Part shown: positions 28,079-37,323 of the stretch, in pieces
Layout of the letters: each line of letters starts with the position of its first letter
Numbering within the stretch: the stretch's first letter is position 1
From: Microbacterium sp. ET2
GTDB taxonomy: Bacteria; Actinomycetota; Actinomycetes; Actinomycetales; Microbacteriaceae
Direction: 5' to 3'
DNA length: 64,000 nt
Assembly (NCBI RefSeq): GCF_030347395.1
Contig: NZ_CP128170.1
Location: forward strand, 1,922,001-1,986,000
Made by a program: the position numbers and the translations under genes
The notes under the pieces: generated by a model
What the model was told of the DNA's origin: nothing
Databases searched by the model: none
What the model saw: the letters and a program-made list of their open reading frames with translations, nothing else

Positions 28079-29665
28079 ATGCCCTTCGCTTCGCGCCCGA
28101 CCGTCGCGCCGCTTCCCGAGCCCGACCCGGTGCGCTGCCGCGCGCTCGCCGACGACCTCCGCGCCGCCGAGTTCACCTCCGAGGCGCTCCGCGCCGCCTG
28201 GGGGCCTACGGCCGACACCGCCATCGCACGCGGTCTGCGCGGTCCCGCGGTAGCCGCTCTCGGTGACCGGACCGATCCGCTCGCCGTGCTCGGGCGTCTC
28301 TTCGTGCTCGGTGTCACCGAGCCCGCGGGGCACGTCGCGGCATCCATGCCCCACGCGGGCATCGAAGGACTGGTGGCCCTCGGGCTGGTGGAGAGGACGG
28401 ACGACCCGGATGCCGCGGTGCGGCCGCTCGCCATCATCCGCCCCCAGTCGTTCGTCGACGAGCACGGCGAGGGCGAGTGGTGGATCGCCAGCGACCTCGA
28501 TGAGGCGGCCCTCGCCGGCCCGCTCGCGGAGGGACATGTCCTGGGGGTCGGCGGCGCGTCGCAGACGCTCGCGCGACTGCAGCTGCCAGGCGATTCCCTT
28601 CACAGCGGCGAGCGCGGCCTGGACCTCGGCACTGGCTGCGGCATCCAGGCCCTGCGGCTCCGGCGCGGGGTGCGACAGGTGGTGGCGACGGACATCTCCG
28701 AGCGCGCCCTCCGCTTCACCCGCCTGAACGCGCTGCTCAACGATGTCGCCGAGGTGGAGACACGGTTCGGCAGCCTGTTCGACCCGCTCGAACCGGGCGA
28801 GCAGTTCGAACGGATCGTCTCGAACCCGCCCTTCGTCATCACACCTCGCGTCGACGGCGTGCCGGCATATGAGTACCGCGACGGCGGACTCGTCGGCGAC
28901 GCGCTCGTCGCCGAGGTGGTGACCGGGCTCGGGGTGCATCTCGCTCCGGGAGGCGTCGCACAGCTGCTCGGGAACTGGGAGTACCGCGAGGGTGTCGACG
29001 GCCTCGATCGCGTGCGCGGCTGGGTGGCCGAGGCTCCCGTAGCCCTCGACGCCTGGGTGATCGAGCGCGAGCGCCTCGATCCCTTGGCGTACGCGGAACT
29101 GTGGATCCGCGACGGCGGAACGGCGCCCGGAACGCCGGAGTACGCCCGTCTCATGGAGGCGTGGCTCGACGACTTCGCCCGCCGCGGGGTGACCGAGGTC
29201 GGTTTCGGCTACATCCTGCTGCACCGGCCGCCGTCGTGGAACGTCACCCTCGAGCGGTACGAGCGGGTCCGCGGCACCGCCGAGGCCACCGGTGCCGACC
29301 TCGCCGCCTCGCTTGCCGCGCATGCCCGACTCGTGTCGCTCGGGGACGGGCCCGCCGGAGACGCCGCCCTCGCGGCATCCGTCCTCCGGGTCGCATCCGA
29401 CGTGACGGAGGCCCGCCACCACCGCCCTGGAGAAGAAGCGCCCACGGTCATCGAACTGCACCAGGGGGGAGGGTTCGGCCGCGTCGTGCCGGTCGATCCC
29501 GCGCTCGCCGCCCTCGTCGGCGCGAGTGACGGCGATCTGGCTGTCGGACCCCTTATCGACGCGATCGCCCAGCTGCTCGAGGTCGACCCGGTCGCCTTGC
29601 GCACAGACCTGCTGCCGCGGGTGCGGGAGCTGCTCTTCACCGGCTTCCTCCGGTTCGCCGACTGA
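28079..29665 (+). CDS. Class I SAM-dependent methyltransferase (HemK/N5-glutamine-like)
   Basis: 528 residues from ATG 28079. The N-terminal ~170 residues form the DUF7059-type domain found in actinobacterial homologues. Motif I is LDLGTGCGIQALRL (about 183), and the catalytic IVSNPPFVITP motif (about 255) places it with NPPF methyltransferases acting on amide or exocyclic amine nitrogens. The C-terminal ~150 residues are a family-specific extension. Substrate is unknown. It is divergent from the DUF6049 gene and 22 bp ahead of the CCA-adding enzyme gene. Confidence 0.88.
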   Translation: MPFASRPTVAPLPEPDPVRCRALADDLRAAEFTSEALRAAWGPTADTAIARGLRGPAVAALGDRTDPLAVLGRLFVLGVTEPAGHVAASMPHAGIEGLVALGLVERTDDPDAAVRPLAIIRPQSFVDEHGEGEWWIASDLDEAALAGPLAEGHVLGVGGASQTLARLQLPGDSLHSGERGLDLGTGCGIQALRLRRGVRQVVATDISERALRFTRLNALLNDVAEVETRFGSLFDPLEPGEQFERIVSNPPFVITPRVDGVPAYEYRDGGLVGDALVAEVVTGLGVHLAPGGVAQLLGNWEYREGVDGLDRVRGWVAEAPVALDAWVIERERLDPLAYAELWIRDGGTAPGTPEYARLMEAWLDDFARRGVTEVGFGYILLHRPPSWNVTLERYERVRGTAEATGADLAASLAAHARLVSLGDGPAGDAALAASVLRVASDVTEARHHRPGEEAPTVIELHQGGGFGRVVPVDPALAALVGASDGDLAVGPLIDAIAQLLEVDPVALRTDLLPRVRELLFTGFLRFAD

Positions 29666-29687
29666 GCCGGCGGATATCGTGGAAGCC

Positions 29688-31118
29688 ATGCTCAACATGG
29701 CCGAAGGCCTGGCGCGCCTGAGCGCGCTCGCCGCATCACCGGTCGTGTCGACCCTCGCCACCGCGTTCGCCGCCGCCGGCCGCGAGCTGTCGATCGTGGG
29801 GGGTCCGGTGCGCGATGCGTTCCTCGGGCGCCAGACGAACGACCTCGACTTCACCACCGACGCGTCGCCCGATGACATCCTGCGCATCGTCACCCCCATC
29901 AGCTCCACGCAGTGGGACATCGGCCGTGCGTTCGGCACGATCGGGGCGAAGGTGCAGGGCGAGAGCGTCGAGATCACGACCTACCGCGCCGACAGCTATG
30001 ACGGCGTCACTCGCAAGCCCACCGTCGAGTTCGGCGACACCCTCGACGGCGATCTCGCCCGGCGCGACTTCACGGTGAACGCGATGGCCCTGCGGGTGCC
30101 GTCGTGCACTCTCGTCGACCCGACCGGCGGCGTCGAAGATCTCGTCGGGCAGCGGCTGCGCACTCCGGGCGACCCGCGCGTGAGTTTCGGCGATGACCCG
30201 CTCCGGATGCTGCGGGCTGCCCGATTCGCCTCGCAGCTGGAGTTCGACGTCGACACCGACACGGTGGCGGCGATGGGGGAACTGCGCGACACCCTCTCGA
30301 TCGTGAGCCCCGAGCGGATCCAGGGCGAGCTGGTGAAGCTGCTGCAGACCGATGACCCGGCGCGCGGCATCCGCCTTCTCGTCGACACCGGGCTGATCGA
30401 CCTCTTCCTTCCGGAGGTTCCGGCGCTGCGCCTCGAGATCGATGAGCACCATCATCACAAGGACGTCTACGAGCACTCACTGACCGTGCTGCGTCAGACC
30501 ATCCAACTCGAGAAGCAGCGCTTCCCGGATGCCGCCCCCGACGTTCCGCTGCGTCTGGCCGCACTGCTGCACGACATCGGCAAGCCCGCGACGAGGCGGC
30601 TCGAGCCCGGCGGTGGGGTCACTTTCCACCATCACGACGTCAAGGGTGCGCGCATGGCGCGAAAGCGCCTCCAGTCGCTGCGGTTCGACAGCGACACGAT
30701 CGGCACGGTGACCCGGCTCATCGAGCTGCACCTGCGCTTCTTCGGCTACGCCGAAGGCACGTGGACGGATTCGGCGGTCCGGCGTTACGTGCGCGACGCC
30801 GACGCCGAGCTCGAGCGGCTTCACATCCTCACCCGGGCCGACGTGACCACCCGCAACCGCCGCAAGGCGGCGCGACTGGCCTCGGCGTACGACGACATCG
30901 AGAACCGCATCGCGGCGCTGCGGCAGCAGGAGCAGATCGACGCGGTGCGCCCCGAGCTCGACGGCAACCGCATCCAGGAGGTGCTCGGCATCCGCCCCGG
31001 CCGTGAGGTCGGCGAGGCCTACCGGTTCCTCCTCGACCTACGCCTGGACGAAGGCGTGCTCGGCGAGGAGGAGGCCGAGCGACGCCTGCGCGCCTGGTGG
31101 GCCGCCCGCTCGGCGTGA
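29688..31118 (+). CDS. CCA tRNA nucleotidyltransferase
   Basis: 476 residues from ATG 29688. Head domain motif SIVGGPVRDAFLGR then LDFTTDA supplies the metal-binding DxD-like Asp pair. RRDFTVNAMAL and GDPRVSFGDDPLRMLRAARFASQL follow. The C-terminal half has an HD-type domain (LAALLHDIGKPATRR, with a further HHHD-type segment). It adds or repairs the CCA 3' end of tRNAs; the tRNA-Ala in this window needs it. Actinobacterial copies commonly neighbour murJ, as here. Confidence 0.95.
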   Translation: MLNMAEGLARLSALAASPVVSTLATAFAAAGRELSIVGGPVRDAFLGRQTNDLDFTTDASPDDILRIVTPISSTQWDIGRAFGTIGAKVQGESVEITTYRADSYDGVTRKPTVEFGDTLDGDLARRDFTVNAMALRVPSCTLVDPTGGVEDLVGQRLRTPGDPRVSFGDDPLRMLRAARFASQLEFDVDTDTVAAMGELRDTLSIVSPERIQGELVKLLQTDDPARGIRLLVDTGLIDLFLPEVPALRLEIDEHHHHKDVYEHSLTVLRQTIQLEKQRFPDAAPDVPLRLAALLHDIGKPATRRLEPGGGVTFHHHDVKGARMARKRLQSLRFDSDTIGTVTRLIELHLRFFGYAEGTWTDSAVRRYVRDADAELERLHILTRADVTTRNRRKAARLASAYDDIENRIAALRQQEQIDAVRPELDGNRIQEVLGIRPGREVGEAYRFLLDLRLDEGVLGEEEAERRLRAWWAARSA

Positions 31119-31170
31119 GCGGCGCGGCGCCCCGCACCGCCGCACCACCTGCCGCCGTTCGGCTTGGCCC

Positions 31171-31237
31171 CGAGAGTGCAATGGCGCGCCGAGAATCCGG
31201 GTGAACCCCGCATTCTCGGCGCGCAGATGCACTCTCG
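31171..31237. repeat. REP-like palindrome, copy 1
   Basis: 67-bp near-perfect inverted repeat. Arms begin CGAGAGTGCA and continue to GCGCGCCGAGAAT; the loop region contains CGGGTGAAC. Located between the CCA-adding enzyme gene and azoR. It shares arms and loop with the copy at 32381-32447, so this is a repeat family rather than a one-off terminator. Confidence 0.85.
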
Positions 31238-31262
31238 CGGTGAGCGGTGCGGCGGCGGAGCG

Positions 31263-31919
31263 TCAGGCGACGCGCGAGCGATGCGCCTCGGCGATCTCAC
31301 GGCCGGAGCGCCGCGCGCCCTCCTCGGCTTTCACGCGCAGCTCAGCGGCGGTGTCGGCGAAGGCGTCGAGTGCCGGGTTCACGCCGACCAGGGTGAATGG
31401 ACGCTGCACGACGCGAAGGTCGAGGCCCCAGACATCCTGCAAGACTCGACGCAGCCACCCGGTCGAGTGATCCCATCCCTCCTTGGGCGTGCCCGGCGCG
31501 TAGTTGCCGCCGAGGACCGTGACCAGCGTCGCGGGCTTTCCGTTCAGCGCCGTTCCCTGTGGGTCGATGCGCGGGTCGGTGTAAGCGACATCGAACCACG
31601 CCTTGAAGTGCTGCGAGACGCCGTAGTTGTAGAGCGGTACGGCGAAGAGGAGCGCGTCGGCCTCGAGCATCTCGTCGGCGAACGTGCGGGCAAGGGTGAG
31701 GGCCTCTTGCTGTTCCGGCGACCGATCGGACTCGGGCGTCATTCCACCCGTCACGGCATTGACCCAGGCCGTGGCGGGCACCGGGTCGGCGGCGATGTCA
31801 CGGCGCGTGACGGAGGAGTCGGGGTGCGCACCCACCCACTCGGCTTCGACGAGGTCGGCGAGCTGGCGGCTGGCCGACCGAGCAGGGAAGACGCTGGCGT
31901 CCAAACGGAAGAGGGACAT
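31263..31919 (-). CDS. azoR: FMN-dependent NADH-azoreductase
   Basis: 218 residues from ATG 31919. Flavodoxin-like fold: N-terminal MSLFRLDASVFPARSASRQL (phosphate-binding loop for FMN), AVPLYNYGVSQHFKAWFD and the GGNY loop near residue 140 are AzoR hallmarks. It reduces azo dyes and quinones with NADH. Divergent from an HxlR regulator with an 86-bp gap carrying an inverted repeat, the usual arrangement for quinone- or diamide-inducible azoreductases. Confidence 0.9.
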   Translation of the reverse strand: MSLFRLDASVFPARSASRQLADLVEAEWVGAHPDSSVTRRDIAADPVPATAWVNAVTGGMTPESDRSPEQQEALTLARTFADEMLEADALLFAVPLYNYGVSQHFKAWFDVAYTDPRIDPQGTALNGKPATLVTVLGGNYAPGTPKEGWDHSTGWLRRVLQDVWGLDLRVVQRPFTLVGVNPALDAFADTAAELRVKAEEGARRSGREIAEAHRSRVA

Positions 31920-31949
31920 GCTGCTCCTGATCTGTACTGGGAAACGAAG

Positions 31950-31974
31950 AGTCACTAAGAAAAGCAAAGTGACT
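31950..31974. promoter_or_regulatory. Candidate HxlR operator between azoR and hxlR
   Basis: AGTCACT (31950-31956) and AGTGACT (31968-31974) form an 11-base-spaced inverted repeat centred between the two divergent starts. The surrounding sequence (AAGAAAAGCAAAG) is AT-rich. The site is seen; its use by the adjoining HxlR protein is inferred. Confidence 0.6.
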
Positions 31975-32005
31975 AAGTTGAGCGTAGCACTAGTAAGATC
32001 AAGGG

Positions 32006-32344
32006 GTGAACGAGCCGCAGACAGAGGTGCATCAGTGCGATGCCGCTGTCACTCTGGCGTTCTCGATCCTCGGCAAGCGTTGGAACGGGATGATCATCGA
32101 CGCCCTCGGTGGCGGCGAGCTTTCCTTCGTCGCGCTGCGCCGGACGGTCACCGGGATCAGCGATGCCGTGCTGTCGGATCGACTCAGCGAATTGACCGAT
32201 GCGGGGCTCGTCCTGCGCGAGGTGAACGCCGGTCCGCCCGTCGCCGTCGTCTACCGGCTCACCGATGCGGGACGCGAACTGGTGCCGGTGCTCGCACAGC
32301 TGGGCGACTGGGCCCGAGTGAACCTCATCGTCACTCCCCGCTGA
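32006..32344 (+). CDS. HxlR family transcriptional regulator
   Basis: 112 residues from GTG 32006. HxlR layout: a Cys near the N-terminus (HQCDAA, residue 11), then LAFSILGKRWNGMIIDAL, FVALRRTVTGISDAVLSDRLSEL (winged helix recognition helix) and a C-terminal YRLTDAGREL. The N-terminal Cys is the sensing residue in quinone/diamide-responsive members of the family, which repress divergent azoreductases. That the same applies here is inference from position and the conserved Cys. Confidence 0.9.
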   Translation: MNEPQTEVHQCDAAVTLAFSILGKRWNGMIIDALGGGELSFVALRRTVTGISDAVLSDRLSELTDAGLVLREVNAGPPVAVVYRLTDAGRELVPVLAQLGDWARVNLIVTPR

Positions 32345-32380
32345 GTCCGAGCTCCGCGCACTCGACGCCCCCCGATGCGG

Positions 32381-32447
32381 CGAGAGTGCATCCGGGCGCC
32401 GAGAATGCGGGTGAACTCTGCATCTTCGGCGCGCACATGCACCCTCG
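32381..32447. repeat. REP-like palindrome, copy 2
   Basis: 67-bp inverted repeat with the same length, orientation, arms (CGAGAGTGCA, GGCGCCGAGAAT) and loop (GCGGGTGAAC) as 31171-31237. The right arm has a few substitutions (CATCTTCGG for CATTCTCGG; ACCCTCG for ACTCTCG). The two copies bracket azoR-hxlR. Confidence 0.85.
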
Positions 32448-32535
32448 CCGGGCGAGGGCACGGAGTGCTACCGCCCGCCCCGGCGACGCGCGGACGTACA
32501 CTGGCGGCAACCGCTCGCTGACGAACGGAGCCGGC

Positions 32536-33874
32536 GTGACATCGTCGTGGTCGTCGCGCCGCGAGGTCTCGCCTGAGACCACGCGGCTGCTCATCGAGCG
32601 CGCGCACGAGGAGCCTCCTCGCCGGCAACGCCGCCGATCGCCGACTCGACGACGTGCGGCCCCTGGTGCGCGAGTCGTGGCGCCGGTCGCTCCAGCGCCT
32701 CGTCGGCGCCGAAGACCTTCCGCCTCTCGATCTCGGCGCCGATGCGCTGGAGCAGTACCGGCGCCGTCATCCTCTCGGGTCGGTCATCGACATGGTGCGC
32801 GGGCTGCTGCTTCCCGGCGGCGCGGCCGAGTCGGGCGTCATCGTCGCCGTGGGCGATGCCGCCGGGCGGCTCATCTGGGTCGACGGCGATCACCGCGTCC
32901 GGACCCTGACCGGCGACATGGGCTTCGTCGCGGGCGCGAACTGGTCGGAGGACGCGGTCGGCACGTCCGCCCCCGGAACCGCCCTCGCCCTCGACCGCTC
33001 GGTGCAGATCCACGGCGCCGAGCACTTCAATCGCCTCGTGCAGCCGTGGTCGTGCACGGCGGCGCCGGTGCACGACCCCGAGACGCGGCGCCTCCTCGGG
33101 GTGATCGACGTCACCGGCGGGCCCGAGGCGGCCACGCCGCAGGCGCAGCTGCTGGTGGATGCCGCGGCGCGGGCCATCGAGGGCGAGTTGCTCATCGCGC
33201 GCCTGCGCGAGCGGGCAGCGCCGTCGCATCCGTCCCCCTCACCGCGCCCGAGGGCTCGCGCCTTGCGCACGGAACCCACCCGCGCGACCCTGCGCGTGCT
33301 GGGACGCGACCGCGGCCTGCTCGAGGTCGGGGTGGGCGACACCGAGACGGTCGTCGACGTCAGCGGTCGCCACGCCGAGCTGCTGCTCCTCCTCGCCGTC
33401 CACCGCCAGGGCCTCTCGGCCGAGCGGCTCAGTGAGCTCGTCTACGGCGATCCCGGCTCCGTCGTCACGCTTCGCGCCGAGATGGTGCGTCTGCGCAAGG
33501 TGCTGGAGAAGATCTCTCCCGATCTCGTCCCCGCATCGCGCCCCTACCGCCTGGCCACCGCTGTCGAGACCGACGCGCACCAGCTCCTCTCGCTGCTCGG
33601 CCGTGGCGCCCACCGGGTCGCTCTCTCGGCCTACCGAGGCGAGGTGCTGCCCGACTCTGTCGCGCCCGGTGTGGAGGAGTTCCGCCGCACGGTCGCTGCG
33701 ACCCTCCGCGAAGCGCTGCTCGCCGAGGCGTCCGTCGATGTCCTCCTCGCCTACGCCGACACCGCTGCCGGCGCCGACGACGTCGACGTGCTGCGCCTGT
33801 GCCTGTCGATGCTGCCCCCGCGGTCTCCCAAACGGGCGGGCCTCGTGGCGCGCGTGGCACAGCTCGAAGGCTGA
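32536..33874 (+). CDS. GAF-domain transcriptional regulator, with a one-base frameshift near the 5' end
   Basis: The first 24 or so codons, from GTG 32536 (TSSWSSRREVSPETTRLLIE), lie in one frame. The expected continuation LLAGNAADRRLDDVRPLVRESW, typical of this regulator family, is in the next frame because of one extra C around 32608-32610. From 32654 on the frame is open (406 residues). GAF-like sensor covers about residues 60-180, followed by a Pro-rich linker. A winged-helix-like C-terminal domain (HAELLLLLAVHRQGLSAERLSELVYG) comes last. Restored length is about 445. The regulator sits before an aldehyde dehydrogenase gene, so it probably controls it. A real start at GTG 32654 cannot be excluded. 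Confidence 0.75.
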
Positions 33875-33958
33875 CGCTGCAATCGGATGCAACCTCCGCT
33901 CATCTAGCGTCGGGGCACGCGACGACGACCTGTCGCGAACCTGTCGAAGGAGACATCC
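33875..33958 (+). promoter_or_regulatory. Leader of the aldehyde dehydrogenase gene with direct repeats
   Basis: TGCAA occurs twice spaced by TCGGA (33879-33893 area), and CCTGTCG occurs twice just before the AAGGAGA ribosome site. These could be binding sites for the GAF regulator encoded upstream. Weak evidence. Confidence 0.3.
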
Positions 33959-35509
33959 ATGACCATCGTCGAAGAAGGCGTGTCGAGCATCTACGCCGCC
34001 CCGGGCGAGCGCGGCTCGCTGGCGGATTACCGTCCCCGATACGGCCACTACATCGGCGGCGAGTTCGTCGAGCCGATCAAGGGCCAGTACTTCGAGAACA
34101 TCTCACCCGTCAACGGCAAGGCCTTCTGCGAGGTGGGGCGCGGAACATCCGAAGACATCGACCGGGCGGTGGATGTCGCGTGGCGCGCCTTCGAGGGCTG
34201 GAAGCGCACCACTCCCGCGGAGCGCGCCGTGATCCTCAACAAGATCGCCGACCGCATCGAGGACAACCTCGAGAAGATCGCCGTCGCCGAGACCTGGGAG
34301 AACGGCAAGCCCGTCCGCGAGACGCTCGCCGCCGACATCCCGCTCGCCGTCGATCACTTCCGCTATTTCGCCGGCGTGCTGCGCGCTCAGGAGGGGACGC
34401 TCAGCCAGCTCGACGAAGACACCGTCGCCTACCACTTCCACGAGCCGCTGGGCGTGGTCGGGCAGATCATCCCGTGGAACTTCCCGATCCTCATGGCGAC
34501 GTGGAAGCTCGCCCCCGCGCTCGCGGCGGGCAACTGCGTCGTGCTGAAGCCCGCCGAGCAGACCCCGGCATCCCTGCTGTTCCTGTTCGAGCTCATCGGC
34601 GACCTACTGCCGGCGGGCGTGGTCAACATCGTCAACGGCTTCGGCATCGAGGCCGGTGCACCGCTCGCGCAGCACAAGCGCATCCGCAAGGTCGCCTTCA
34701 CCGGTGAGACGACGACCGGGCGGCTCATCATGCAGTACGCGTCGCAGAACCTCATCCCGGTGACGCTGGAGCTCGGCGGCAAGAGCGCCAACGTCTTCTT
34801 CGAGGACGTCGCGCGTTCGACGGATGATGCCTACTACGACAAGGCGCTCGAGGGTTTCACGTTCTTCGCGCTGAACCAGGGCGAGGTGTGCACCTGTCCG
34901 TCGCGGGCGCTCATCCAGCGCTCGATCTACGACCGGTTCCTCGGCGACGGGCTCGACCGGGTGTCGAAGATCGTGCAGGGGAACCCCCTCGACCCGGCGA
35001 CGATGATCGGGGCGCAGGCGTCGAACGACCAGCTCGAGAAGATCCTGTCCTACATCGACATCGGCAAGGCCGGGGGCGCCAAGCTCCTCACCGGCGGCGA
35101 GCGCGTCGACCTCGGCGGCGACCTGTCCGAGGGCTACTACGTTGCCCCGACCGTGTTCGAGGGGACGAACGGCATGCGCATCTTCCAGGAGGAGATCTTC
35201 GGGCCCGTCGTCTCTGTCACCTCGTTCGACGACTTCGACGATGCCATCTCGATCGCCAACGACACCCTTTACGGCCTGGGCGCCGGGGTGTGGAGCCGTT
35301 CGGGCGACACCGCATACCGCGCGGGCCGCGCGATCGAAGCCGGTCGCGTCTGGACGAACACGTATCACCAGTACCCGGCGCACGCGGCGTTCGGCGGGTA
35401 CAAGCAGTCGGGCATCGGGCGGGAGAACCACCTGAAGATGCTCGACCACTACCAGCAGACGAAGAACCTGCTGGTGTCGTACGCCGAAGGCGCGATGGGC
35501 TTCTTCTGA
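33959..35509 (+). CDS. NAD-dependent aldehyde dehydrogenase (ExaC/AldB type)
   Basis: 516 residues, full length. Catalytic Glu in [12 protein letters not shown] (about 263) and catalytic Cys in [11 protein letters not shown] (about 310). The NAD site includes [21 protein letters not shown] and [10 protein letters not shown]. The C-terminal [17 protein letters not shown] is typical of acetaldehyde/ethanol-pathway enzymes. It oxidises short-chain aldehydes to acids. The upstream GAF regulator and downstream DUF779 gene are the usual companions of this subgroup. Confidence 0.95.
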   Translation: MTIVEEGVSSIYAAPGERGSLADYRPRYGHYIGGEFVEPIKGQYFENISPVNGKAFCEVGRGTSEDIDRAVDVAWRAFEGWKRTTPAERAVILNKIADRIEDNLEKIAVAETWENGKPVRETLAADIPLAVDHFRYFAGVLRAQEGTLSQLDEDTVAYHFHEPLGVVGQIIPWNFPILMATWKLAPALAAGNCVVLKPAEQTPASLLFLFELIGDLLPAGVVNIVNGFGIEAGAPLAQHKRIRKVAFTGETTTGRLIMQYASQNLIPVTLELGGKSANVFFEDVARSTDDAYYDKALEGFTFFALNQGEVCTCPSRALIQRSIYDRFLGDGLDRVSKIVQGNPLDPATMIGAQASNDQLEKILSYIDIGKAGGAKLLTGGERVDLGGDLSEGYYVAPTVFEGTNGMRIFQEEIFGPVVSVTSFDDFDDAISIANDTLYGLGAGVWSRSGDTAYRAGRAIEAGRVWTNTYHQYPAHAAFGGYKQSGIGRENHLKMLDHYQQTKNLLVSYAEGAMGFF

Positions 35510-35518
35510 ACCCGGCGG

Positions 35519-35598
35519 CGTTTCGTCTCGCCGCTTCGCGGCTCGCTCAACGACCGGTCCCCGGCCCGGTCGTTGAGCGAGCGCAGCGAGACGAAACG
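35519..35598. repeat. Long inverted repeat between aldehyde dehydrogenase and DUF779 genes
   Basis: Arms of 33-39 bp: the left begins CGTTTCGTCTCGC and ends GCTCGCTCAACGACCGG; the right (35566-35598) is its complement, and the left has a six-base insertion. The loop is only 8 bases. This TCTCGCT...CAACGACCGG palindrome style is a familiar intergenic repeat of Microbacteriaceae. The stem could attenuate or stabilise the operon transcript. Confidence 0.85.
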
Positions 35599-35615
35599 CC
35601 CGAAAGGAGTGACCG

Positions 35616-36014
35616 ATGAGCGAACCGAAGCCACACAGCCGCGTGGCGGTCACCGACGCGGCGGCGACGCTGCTGCGGAGCCTCAGCGCGCAGCACGGAC
35701 CGCTGATGTTCCATCAGTCGGGGGGATGCTGCGACGGCAGCGCCCCGATGTGTTACCCGGTCGGCATGTTCCTCATCGGCCCGAGCGACGTGCACCTCGG
35801 TTCGCTGGAGGTGGGGCTCGACGAGCCGATCGAGGTCTACATCTCCGAGGCGCAGTTCGAGTACTGGAAGTACACCCACCTCACCATCGACGTCGTTCCC
35901 GGCCGCGGCGCGGGTTTCAGCGTCGAGGGGCCGACGGGCAACCGGTTCGTCATCCGCTCCCGCATGCTCTCCGACGTCGAGCTGCGGGCCTTCGGCCTCG
36001 CCCCGTCGATCTGA
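35616..36014 (+). CDS. DUF779 domain-containing protein
   Basis: 132 residues from ATG 35616 with AAAGGAG just upstream. The conserved DUF779 motif FHQSGGCCDGSAPMCYP (three Cys that could bind metal) lies at about 30-46, followed by YISEAQFEYWKYTHLTIDVVPGRG. The family is of unknown function but is encoded beside alcohol/aldehyde dehydrogenases in many bacteria; here it follows the aldehyde dehydrogenase gene after a palindrome. Confidence 0.92.
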   Translation: MSEPKPHSRVAVTDAAATLLRSLSAQHGPLMFHQSGGCCDGSAPMCYPVGMFLIGPSDVHLGSLEVGLDEPIEVYISEAQFEYWKYTHLTIDVVPGRGAGFSVEGPTGNRFVIRSRMLSDVELRAFGLAPSI

Positions 36015-36124
36015 TCGACCCACCCACCGGTGCACCTGGGCGTCGCGTCTGAGATCCCGTGAGGATTTGCGTCGTCATCCCCTCCGATGTCTACCGTGGA
36101 AGTCGGGCAACGGAAGGGAGTGGT

Positions 36125-37300
36125 GTGTTCCTCACCACCGACGACGGGAATATCGGCGACAACGTGACGCAGGCCCTCGAGGACGGCTGGCGCACCTGGA
36201 CCGGCTTCGGGCTCGCCCTGGCGATCGCCATCGGCGTCGCCCTCGCGGTGATGATCGTCGTCTCGGTCGCCCTCTCTCTGATCGGTCGCCGTGGGCGGTG
36301 GGCGGCAGAGCTGCACGCCCGCACGCGATGGCCGTTCCGTGCGACCCTGCTCGTCATCGCGCTCCTCATCGCCTCCATCGCTCTCCCGGTCGGGCAGTCT
36401 CTGCGAGACGGAGTGCACCACACGCTCGGGATCATCCTCATCGCATCGGCTGCCTGGCTCCTCACGCGGGTGTTCCTCTTTTTCGTCGACAGCGGAACCA
36501 AGCGGTACCAGCGCCACGGCGTCGACACCTTCTCGTCGCGCAAGATGAGAACGCAGCTGCAGATCATCCGGCGCCTGGTCGTGGCGGTCATCGTCATCTT
36601 CGCCGTCGGGGCGATCCTGATGACCTTCGAGTCGGTGCGGGCTGTGGGTGCGAGCGTGCTCGCCTCCGCCGGTGTCGCGTCGATCGTCGCGGGTCTGGCC
36701 GCGCAGTCCATCCTCGGGAACCTGTTCGCCGGGGTGCAGCTGGCCTTCAGCGAGGCGATCCGGGTCGGAGATGTCGTGGTCGTGCAGGGTGAGTACGGCA
36801 AGATCCGCGAGATCACGCTCAGCTACGTCGTGCTCGAGGTCTGGGATCAGCGCACGCTGGTGCTGCCGTGCACCTACTTCACCACCACGCCGTTCGAGAA
36901 CTGGACGAAGCTCGGCCGGGCCCTCATGGGCACGGTGTTCTTCGATCTCGATTGGCGGGTCGACGTCGACGCCCTGCGCGATGAGGTCGACCGCCTGCTG
37001 GCGACCACCGATCTCTGGGACGGTGTGGGAAGCGGCGTCGTGGTGACCGATGCGAGCGGCGGGATGCTGCAGGTGCGCGTCATGGTCAGCGCCGCGGACG
37101 CGGACAAGCTGTGGTCGCTGCGCTGCCTGGTGCGTGAGCATCTCGCGAGCTGGGTGCGCCGCGAGCATCCGGATGCCCTTCCCCTGCAGCGGGTGCGCAT
37201 GGATGAGCCGACGGGCGGCGAGCGCGACTCGGCCGACGCGTTGAACGCCCGCGACCTGACCGGTCCCGGTGCTGCGCTGCCCGTCCGGTCGTACGGGTAG
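36125..37300 (+). CDS. MscS-family mechanosensitive ion channel
   Basis: 391 residues from GTG 36125, which has AAGGGAG eight bases upstream; an earlier GTG at 36059 would give a non-hydrophobic leader. Four hydrophobic segments (about 20-50, 75-95, 105-125, 150-172) lead into the MscS pore/beta domain (SAGVASIVAGLAAQSILGN, then LFAGVQLAFSEAIRVGDVVV). The tail is acidic and charged. It probably releases solutes on osmotic downshock; the length is intermediate between MscS and larger MscK-type proteins. Confidence 0.9.
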   Translation: MFLTTDDGNIGDNVTQALEDGWRTWTGFGLALAIAIGVALAVMIVVSVALSLIGRRGRWAAELHARTRWPFRATLLVIALLIASIALPVGQSLRDGVHHTLGIILIASAAWLLTRVFLFFVDSGTKRYQRHGVDTFSSRKMRTQLQIIRRLVVAVIVIFAVGAILMTFESVRAVGASVLASAGVASIVAGLAAQSILGNLFAGVQLAFSEAIRVGDVVVVQGEYGKIREITLSYVVLEVWDQRTLVLPCTYFTTTPFENWTKLGRALMGTVFFDLDWRVDVDALRDEVDRLLATTDLWDGVGSGVVVTDASGGMLQVRVMVSAADADKLWSLRCLVREHLASWVRREHPDALPLQRVRMDEPTGGERDSADALNARDLTGPGAALPVRSYG

Positions 37301-37323
37301 GCGCAGCACCGAGCGGGGTCGCG

